This document shows, one piece after another, positions 57,153 through 64,000 of a stretch of DNA of 64,000 nucleotides. Every line of letters starts with the position of its first letter. The stretch's first letter is position 1. Under the pieces are notes generated by a model that was given only the letters and a program-made list of their open reading frames with translations, searched no databases and had not been told where the DNA came from. Made by a program: the position numbers and the translations under genes. Origin of the DNA: Alopecurus myosuroides (taxonomy: Eukaryota; Streptophyta; Magnoliopsida; Poales; Poaceae); contig CM054063.1 of assembly GCA_028641055.1 (NCBI GenBank), positions 49,973,827-50,037,826 of the forward strand, in the 5' to 3' direction.

Positions 57153-58348
57153 CTAGTATCCTGGGTGGTAATCATGTCCACCACTCGACGAACCTCCCTG
57201 GAAGAAGGATGGATCCTGCCATGCCTGTGCTCCAAGGTGTGGTTCTGGGAAGCCCCAGGGATATGCCATAGGCGCCTGGTATTGGGGCTCCTCCTGTTGT
57301 TGCTCTTCTTGTTGTGGCTCTTCTTGCACAGTCCACTTTGTCTCCCTGTCAATCAAGTCAGCACAAGGGAGCCTAACAGACACAATGTGCCCATTAGAAT
57401 CCTTATAGCAATATGAAAAATATTCTTTCTCAGCCCTGCTCATAATCATGCGAAAAAGTAAACCAAAATCCAGCAGTCGAGACTCATTACCATGGTACCC
57501 AAGTTATCATTAAAACCTCGTTCTGCCATAATGTATTCATGGATTAAAGTGGAAATGGCACCAACATATAAAGGAGTTTTATCCGTGCCATTCCTACTCA
57601 CAGCTAAATGCAAAGTTCTAGCAAGTATGGTTCCCAGGTTATATATAGGTGTTGTATTTTCCATTGCACATTTTAATAAATAGATCATAGGACCAGTGCA
57701 AGCAGAAGTGTTATCCCTAGCAAGGAATCCTCTAGCAAGAAACAATGCAAAATAGCTAAGGCCCGGGTGTTGGATGCATGTGAGCTTGCCTCTATTCATT
57801 CTTGCAGGAATATTTTTAGCAATGCTACGCCAGAATGTGACAAGTTCTTCTCTAGAATCAGCATATGTTTCATCCCATAACCCCGTAGTTGGTACACGTA
57901 TAGCCTTACAGAATTCCTCTAATGACATGACTAAACGCTGCCCCCTCATTGTAAATTTAATGACAAAAGTAGCTGGAGGAGGGTTCTTAGACTTACTTTT
58001 CCGGTGCACCACCGGTCCCTCAAACCTGAATGTAGAGAGGAATTCCCTCGAGAGTTCCACATATGTGTTGCGTGGATGGCGTGAGAACTCAAGCAGCCCC
58101 GTAGTTGCAGCAAAGGCTTGGAAATCTTCAGCAATCCCCCAATGTTCAAGAACTTCGGGGTCTTGCCATCTTGTGGTATGGACACGCATATTTTCACCTG
58201 CAAAAACCAATTCATCCTCCCATAACTGATTATCATCATGATTGTTGGACACCCTTGGTTCTCTTCTCCTTGTCCTTGAGGACATCCCAAGCAATGTCTT
58301 TCCCTTGTTCAGCATGTTACCTTGCTGTACCAAAATAAAATTCAACAA
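57153..58348 (-). pseudogene. Athila ORF-1-like protein in the env position, one frameshift
   Basis: The minus frame 58348-57446 (300 codons) includes ELVFAGENMRVHTTRWQDP, NTYVELSREFLSTFRFEG, TMRGQRLVMSLEEFCKAI and LSYFALFLARGFLARDN, a pattern I associate with the plant 'Arabidopsis retrotransposon ORF-1' (ATHILA, PF03078) family. A shift near 57482 leads to a second frame reading SRLLDFGLLFRMIMSRAEKE, then a Gln/Glu-rich tail (EEPQQEEQQQEEPQ) and a stop at 57153. A GTAATG donor at the same place is an alternative to a frameshift. Its place, next to the 3' LTR and after where pol would be, is that of env-like ORFs. Function is unknown. Confidence 0.6.
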
Positions 58349-58631
58349 AAATTAAATTGTATCACTCTAAAACATTGCTAAGGCATCCATAACTAGTCCT
58401 CTAATCAATATCATGCATCCATATCAACTAGAAAACTTAAATTCATGGAGTTCTTAGACATAATAGGTGACACCTAGTGCAGCAAAATACTTCATACACA
58501 AAGCATGGGAGCAAAAAGTAATTGGATGAGTGAAGGAGTTACATACCAAGGAGTGATTCCATCAAACAGATTTGAAAAATCTGCCTCAAATGTGGAGATC
58601 GAGGATTGACGGAGAAACAGAGCACGGCAAA

Positions 58632-59205
58632 TGTCGAGACATCGTAGTAGTTTTCATAGACTGGGGTGCCATGAGACTACGGTAGAGACGTGGGGTAACG
58701 GGATAGCGTAGTAATACAGAACACGGGATTTTACCCAGGTTCGGTACGTCGCGACAGTACGGCGTACCTACTCCTGCACTTCTCACTATGTGGGACTAAA
58801 GCCCGTATAATAAGGTTACAATGTAAGGGACTAGATCCAGCTACTCGTCGAGGATGAACTTCCCGGCGAGTTGCGTAAGGCTTGAGCTTGAACCTAGAAC
58901 CTTGGACTAAAAAGAACTTATGTAATCTATCTCCCGTCCGGCTTTATATAATAGCCGGATTAGGGCTTACAGAACCAGAAACCTAGAAGACTACGTTTTA
59001 CTTGTAACTTGGAAAGTAAGGAATCCGTCTTCTCCTCCAAGCCAGATCACGCGGGCCGTGATCCGGGTTCTTCTAGAATCCGGCTTCTGCGCGTCGGACT
59101 ACTGGGCCGCCCAATGGACCTAAGCCCATTACCATGTAGGCCACCCTGGCAGTCCGGCTCTTTTGTCTACCATCTTCTATACCCCTATTCAGTATATATC
59201 CGACA
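58632..59205 (-). repeat. 3' LTR of Tat-B
   Basis: Complete at 574 bp, ends TGTCGG...CGACA on the minus strand. It is similar to the Tat-A LTRs, with several indels at 58800-58920. The palindrome-flanked TATA (CCGGCTTTATATAATAGCCGG in 58936-58956 region, arms CCGGCT/AGCCGG) is conserved. Confidence 0.92.
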
Positions 59206-59550
59206 GTAGCCCCCAGGAAGGATCAAAACTCTGAAACTCCGCCTTTCGTCAAATACATTTTGTCCGGGAAACTTGATTCAGCAGTCTTGATTCTTTCTTC
59301 TTTCCTTTTGAAGGAGATGGTAACATAAAACTCGGAACTATGAAAATCCGGCTTTTCTTCCCGCGATCCTTCGCGGAAAAGGAACTCGTGACATCAGCGC
59401 TTTAATCATGCTGACGCAAGCGCCGCTTGGTTTCACGCGGGAAACCCTGCAACGTATCTCTGACAGATTCTCACGAGAAACGAGGAGATAGCCATCATTC
59501 CTCTGTCGTTCCGTTTCCCGGATTTTCCGGCGAGCGACACGCGTCGAACA

Positions 59551-59605
59551 TCCAACGGTCAAAAGAGCCGTTGGCGCGTATCTAGAGGTTTTCAGACTAT
59601 AAATA
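59551..59605 (+). promoter_or_regulatory. Promoter of the Tat-B antisense gene: paired MSA-like motifs plus TATA box
   Basis: TCCAACGGTC (59551-59560) and GCCGTTGGC (59567-59575) repeat the inverted AACGG pair seen in Tat-A, with TATAAATA at 59598-59605. The spacing between pair and TATA (22 to 23 bp) and from TATA to ATG (about 141 bp) is nearly the same as in Tat-A. Confidence 0.65.
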
Positions 59606-59746
59606 GCCGTCCTCGTCGTCATCGGAAATCTTTCCTCACTCCACACTGCCCACGCCATTGACGCAAACGCGAGCACGAGAGCAAGAACGAGACCTTGCCC
59701 CGACGAGCCCTTTGCACGCCGGAGCGCTCACTCGCCACCGAAAAAG

Positions 59747-62516
59747 ATGGCCTCTCCGTCGTCCTCTCCGGCTCGCGCCTCCATCGACGAGCTTTTGGGC
59801 GACCTAGATCCACAGCTGGGGTCGCCCAAGCATGCCGGCGACGAGCCGGAAAAGGCCACAGCATCCGCGGCGGGCGGAGGAAACGCTTCCGCCGCCGCGG
59901 ACATCGCGGGCCCAAGTGCCACGACAACCCCGCCGTCTGCTTCAGAACCGGCGGGGGTTAAGATTCACTCCCGTGGCACTGAGCGCTTCTCCACTAGAGC
60001 TGATGAAGAAGCAGAATTTATCGGAAATTGGAATCAGAGTAATACTTCACTCGTCCTCCTTCGTCGAATGTCAAGGGATAAATTAATAGTTAAAGGCAAA
60101 TGGCGGATCTCGAAGGATGAGCCAGTGCCCAAGCCAAAGGAAGGAGAACGCGTCCTCCTTGCCTCTCATATCACGAGAGGTATGGGTTTTCCCCCTTCTG
60201 CCTTTTTCCTAGACGTCCTCAACTTTTATGGTGTCCAACCACATAATATCTCTCCAAATTCCATCCTTCAATTAGCTAGTTTCCAAGCTCTTTTCGAAGG
60301 GTATCTTGGAATAACTCCCAATTTAGACTTCTGGCATTATTGTTTCGAGGTAAAACACAACATCACAAACGGTGTTTCGCCCATCTGCGGTACCATATCT
60401 TTTATCCTCAGAAACTTTAGGGAAGAATGGTATCCAAAGATAAGAATGCCGAAACCTGACCAATCTTGGCTAGGTTCTTTCTTTTATCACCAAGACATTC
60501 CGTTCCCCAGCAAAGAAACCGGAGTTCCTCCCTTTGTTAATTCTGCCGCTATTCCTCACGAGAATTGGACACTTGCAATAACAGAGGATTTGCCTGAAAA
60601 CCTGATGAAAATAAAGCGGCGCATTGCCAAACTTTCTTCTTCTCAACCACCTTTGGTTTGGAAGGATATCGTTTTATGCTGGTTTGGACGTCGCGTACAA
60701 CCTTTATCCCTTCGTTCCCGACTTCTTTGCGAGTACACGGGACCGGAAGATAGCATGAGAGGCACCGATAGGTCCTTTAGCAAGAAGGATTTTATAGAAC
60801 GCCTTCATCAGATAGTTGCCGCCGATAGCCAGATTGAAGAAAGTCTAGCCATTTATCATGCGGAAAATCTGGTTCCTAAGGTACTTTCCTTCCCTTGTTT
60901 CTGAGTTTCCTCAGATTATCTTCTCTCTTCATTTTTTAACATACTGTTAATTCTTTCCTAGTTTGACAAACTTGGAGAAAATGATCTTGCTTCTGATGCT
61001 GAAATCAGCAAATTACATGCCGAGTTTTACAACAACCAAAAGCGCAAGAGGCAAACTACTATCAAAGAAGAATTTCCTTCTGCAGCTACGGGTAAAAGGG
61101 GGGAAACGAATATGCCAATGGGCGGAAATTTTCAATCACCTGCCAGAAACGAATTCATTCCTGCTCTAGATGGTATCCGGGTGAAAGAAGAACCTTTCGA
61201 CGACCTCGGATATATTCGTCCGGAAGCTAAGAAATTTTTTGCTCCTGCGCCTCTGGTTCGCCCTTGGCCACAAAATGGATTAGTTATCCGCAACAATATC
61301 GCATTCTCGCCCCGCCAGGTTATACACGATGGCCTTCACCACGTAGGAATTCTTTTCATGGAATATGCCAGAGAATTCAAGGAGACCTTAACTGATTTGC
61401 GAGAAATGAGCCAGGTAATACCTCTAGCCCCCAAGCATTAAGTTGAAAATCTAAATTCTTCTTAATGCTTCTTTGTATGCTTGTTCAAACTTAAGCATCT
61501 GGCTTTCATTTCCATGTTTCAGCATTCCGCAGATGCCATAAACTTGGAAGTTTTGAAAAAACTTAGCCTCAAAAGCAGAGAAGTAAAAACACTTCAATCT
61601 GTTATTGAGTCAAAAAGCAACGAACTGGCGTTGTCTCAAAAGCAATTATCAAAAGCCACCGGTATTTTACTTCGTGTTTATTGATTTTTGCTGGAAAATC
61701 ATTGCTAGATCTTGCCGTAATGTCGGATTATTTTGTCCCTGCTTTTCAGCTGCTTTAACCAAAGCCAAGAAGCTCACAGCAAACGCTGCTTATTTTTCTC
61801 AACTTCGTGAAGAAAACTCCAACCTTCAAAGAGAACTTTCAAAAGTTCGAGAAGAACTGGAAGCCAGTAATCTAGCCCTTGGGATTGCGCAATCCAAGGC
61901 TTCTTTGCAGGCAGCAGAGGATAAATCTATTATCAATGATTTAGAAAGTATGCTATTCCCTCGTATGAAAGAGGGCGATGAAATTGACGCGGTTCTTGGT
62001 AAGCTGACTTCTTTTACCAATTCTTTCATGTCATATTTCTTGTATTCTCTAATCTTTGCTTTTGTCAAAAAAGCAGGAAATTTTCCAGGAATTTCTCGGA
62101 CTGAAAAGATCCGGGCCTTTGGGAAGATATGGAATTCAATCAGAAATGTAGGAATGCATTTAATTAATAAATTCCTGCCCACAAGTAGTATACAATTTTC
62201 AGAAGTTTACCGACTTCCGGATGGCATCATGGAGGTAGCAAATTCGAAGGAATCTTTCCTTCGCTCTGCTGCACGGGGTGGTGCGCGAATGGCACTTGGC
62301 CTCATGCGCTTACACTACCCCGATGCAAAATCCTGGCGTGTAGCATCCGGTATTCCTCAAGAATGTACAGAAGCACAAATAAATGCGATCTTTAATGAAG
62401 TTGAAGGCCACGCCACTCAGATTGCCTCCATGGTGAATATCTCCATTACTTATCCGGAAGAAGAAGTGCCCGCAGCCCCCGAGAATGATAGCAGTGATGA
62501 AGACTCAGAAGTTTAA
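59747..62516 (+). CDS. Tat-B antisense gene, intact, five exons, 804 aa (Transposase_28-like family)
   Basis: Exons 59747-60880, 60962-61414, 61523-61661, 61750-61998 and 62077-62516 join to 2415 nt without a stop; all four introns are GT/AG and 78 to 108 bp long. The N-terminus (1-70) is Ala/Ser/Pro-rich. GMGFPPSAFFLDVLNFYGVQ (145-164) and PNSILQLASFQALFEGYLG match the PF04195 'putative gypsy type transposon' domain. A basic QKRKRQ (about 404-409) is a possible nuclear signal. Residues about 535-655 look coiled-coil. A C-terminal block with RSAARGGARMALGL is shared with Tat-A, and the tail is acidic. It runs opposite to gag-pol, between pol and the 3' LTR. Chromatin or RNA-level control of the element is a guess; transposase activity is not implied. 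Confidence 0.85.
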
Positions 62517-63109
62517 GGGGGCGCACTTGTCCTGGATGATGGATGTGTATAGTAGCTTTTTTACAATGTAATTCATATTGTAATGCTTCTATGTCATTTG
62601 TCGGAACAAGAACTCCGCCTTTTGCAATTTCAAGCTTCTTGCAAAGTTTTTCCGGGTTTGGCTGTTCCTTTATCTTCTAAGTAATCTGGCATCTGTGTTT
62701 TAACTGCTCTAGTGTTTAAAAATGGCTCAATTAGCAATATGTATCGTCATGTTGAGTAACTGGGGACGAACCAAACAGTTTTAAAACTCAGAAACATGGA
62801 TTATGCTAGAAGCATTTTTACTGACTAGTTTCAGTAACCCAACACATACACAATCAGATAAAACTTAGAGAAAACAAGGAACTGTTCTGAAACTTGGGCA
62901 CGCAGGCACAATCCGAGTTTCCTTTAACCTTTAACAGGCCGAATCATTCAGCTTTTAAACACCGAGCACGCAGGCACAATTCGGGTCAACATTGAGTATT
63001 TGTAAGATCATTGGGAAATAGATAAAGCGGAAATATTTTGTACTTATAATGAATATGAATTCCGACAACTTTATTTCATGATCTCAAAGATGTTTACATA
63101 GAAATTGAA
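62517..63109. other. Tat-B spacer, convergent 3' ends of antisense gene and pol
   Basis: Non-coding. It shares blocks with 19056-19670 of Tat-A. Two opposing transcripts would end here and may overlap. AATGTAATTCATATTGTAATG at 62564-62584 is the likely poly-A region of the antisense gene. Confidence 0.6.
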
Positions 63110-64000
63110 CTAAGTATAGAAGGGACGTAATTGCTGGATACTCCAAGGCCTATTTGTCTCTCCTAGTTCATCATCTATTTTTCTCTTTCTTTTGCGATTC
63201 GGCTTCTCGGGGTCGTCCTCCGTATCTCGAATGTCAACAAGATAGTATGATCCATTCTTCATGGCTTTACTGATGACAAATGGTCCTTCCCATACTGGGG
63301 CTAATTTGTGCTTCCTTTTCTGCACCAATCTCAGTACTAAGTCACCTTCTTTAAAAGAACGATGCCTGATTTTCCGACTGTGATAACGTCGTAAACCTTG
63401 CTGGTAGATGGCGGATCTTTGAAGTACAAGTTCTCGTTCCTCTTCTAAGAGATCGACGGCATCCTGTCGTGCTTCCTCGGCATCCGAGTCGTCAAAATTC
63501 TGCACTCTCGGGCTATCATGGATCATATCCGTTGGAAGAATAGCTTCCGCACCATAAACCAGGAAAAACGGGGTTTGCTCGGTTGACCTATTTGGCGTCG
63601 TTCGAATACTCCACAACACGGAAGGTAGCTCTTCTACCCATGCTCCAGCTGCTCTATGGAGAGGAGTTTCGAGTCTTGGGCGTATTCCTTGCAGGATTGA
63701 ACTGTTCATTCTTTCAACCTGTCCATTAGATTGCGGGTGTGCTACAGATGCAAGATCTAAGCGAATTCCCGTCTGTTGGCAGTATTTTGCCAACTCTCCA
63801 ATGGAGAAATTTGTCCCGTTATCAGTTATTATGCTGTGTGGGACGCCATATCTCATTACTAAATCAATAATGTAATTTCTGGCAGTTGCGCCGTCCAGCT
63901 TTTTGATGGGTTTAGCCTCCACCCATTTTGTGTACTTGTCTACCGCTACGAGTAGATGTGTAAGTCCACCTCTTGCAGTTTTGAACGGTCCCATCATATC
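63110..64000 (-). CDS. Tat-B pol polyprotein, integrase end (partial)
   Basis: An open frame enters from the right edge and ends at 63110. It holds the integrase core: AVDKYTKWVEAKPI, then the second catalytic Asp in IITDNGTNF and the catalytic Glu in HPQSNGQVERMN. The first catalytic Asp should lie at or just beyond the window edge. A GPY/F-type module follows (VWEGPFVISKAMKNGSYYL), then a basic tail and RPWSIQQLRPFYT. No stop or shift is seen, so this part looks functional. It inserts the element's cDNA into chromosomes. Tat-A lacks this domain. Confidence 0.88.
   Translation of the reverse strand, partial: DMMGPFKTARGGLTHLLVAVDKYTKWVEAKPIKKLDGATARNYIIDLVMRYGVPHSIITDNGTNFSIGELAKYCQQTGIRLDLASVAHPQSNGQVERMNSSILQGIRPRLETPLHRAAGAWVEELPSVLWSIRTTPNRSTEQTPFFLVYGAEAILPTDMIHDSPRVQNFDDSDAEEARQDAVDLLEEERELVLQRSAIYQQGLRRYHSRKIRHRSFKEGDLVLRLVQKRKHKLAPVWEGPFVISKAMKNGSYYLVDIRDTEDDPEKPNRKRKRKIDDELGETNRPWSIQQLRPFYT

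Larger units (their letters stand above)
54094..58631 (-). mobile_element. Athila-3: minus-strand Athila-type element, 3' part
   Basis: A 1.36 kb LTR (54094-55455) lies at the left, followed rightward by a purine tract, an AT-rich 3' region and an Athila-type ORF on the minus strand. The element is cut at 58631 by Tat-B; its gag, pol and 5' LTR should lie beyond the window. It inserted into TNP2 of CACTA-2 (flank CTTGG at 54089-54093). Confidence 0.78.
58632..64000 (-). mobile_element. Tat-B: Tat-lineage Ty3/gypsy retrotransposon, 3' part
   Basis: On the minus strand the window holds the end of pol (integrase, 63110 onward), the antisense gene (59747-62516 on +), the purine tract (59206-59218) and the 3' LTR (59205-58632). 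It is related to Tat-A but clearly diverged, and it keeps an intact integrase and antisense gene. The rest of pol, gag and the 5' LTR are to the right of the window. It inserted into Athila-3 (flank GCAAA at 58627-58631). Confidence 0.9.

Overview
The window looks like repeat-rich nuclear DNA of a large-genome Pooideae grass, most likely Triticeae (wheat, barley, rye or Aegilops) or a close relative such as oat. The grounds are the TE types: LTRs opening TGATACGTCATAAA with a tRNA-Asp-type primer site, CACTA elements with subterminal GGTGCGCCACA and GCCGTCGGCATA repeats, and a Tat-lineage Ty3 element with an antisense gene. Nothing bacterial, organellar or rRNA was seen. Only one intact ordinary host gene is evident, a PIF/PIL-type bHLH transcription factor at 33.5-35.3 kb. 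All calls come from reading sequence by eye; family names are by motif, not by search.

Layout. 1-8881: a Ty3 retrotransposon with giant ~4.66 kb LTRs (LARD-like) and a ~1.06 kb gutted interior, inserted into the coding region of a CACTA transposon (CACTA-1), whose 3' part runs 8882-13575. 13576-14223: old LTR fragments. 14224-15040 and 24874-25615: a decayed plant-mobile-domain (MAIN-like) gene split by a minus-strand Tat-lineage element (Tat-A, 15041-24873). 25616-33380: mostly non-coding sequence with MITE-like elements, a poly-A retroposon-like element and one doubtful first exon. 33386-35253: the bHLH gene. 35532-54093: a second CACTA (CACTA-2, minus strand, TNPA-like and TNP2 pieces) carrying two Athila-type, apparently non-autonomous LTR elements (36745-43403 with perfect TSD GTGGC; 44543-52940). 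54094-58631: a third, minus-strand Athila-type element that cuts CACTA-2 and is itself cut by Tat-B (58632 to the window end).

The most interesting system is the antisense gene of Tat-A and Tat-B. Each element carries, between pol and its 3' LTR and on the opposite strand, a spliced gene with its own TATA box and a conserved inverted pair of MSA-like (AACGG) motifs. In Tat-B all five exons join in frame to 804 codons. In Tat-A the gene has a ~10-nt deletion and one extra intron, but the last three exons have exactly the same lengths (139, 249 and 440 nt) as in Tat-B. Introns can persist in a retrotransposon only if the genomic RNA comes from the other strand, as here. Extra antisense ORFs are known in Tat-lineage elements; the intron structure and the paired cell-cycle-type promoter motifs deserve checking.
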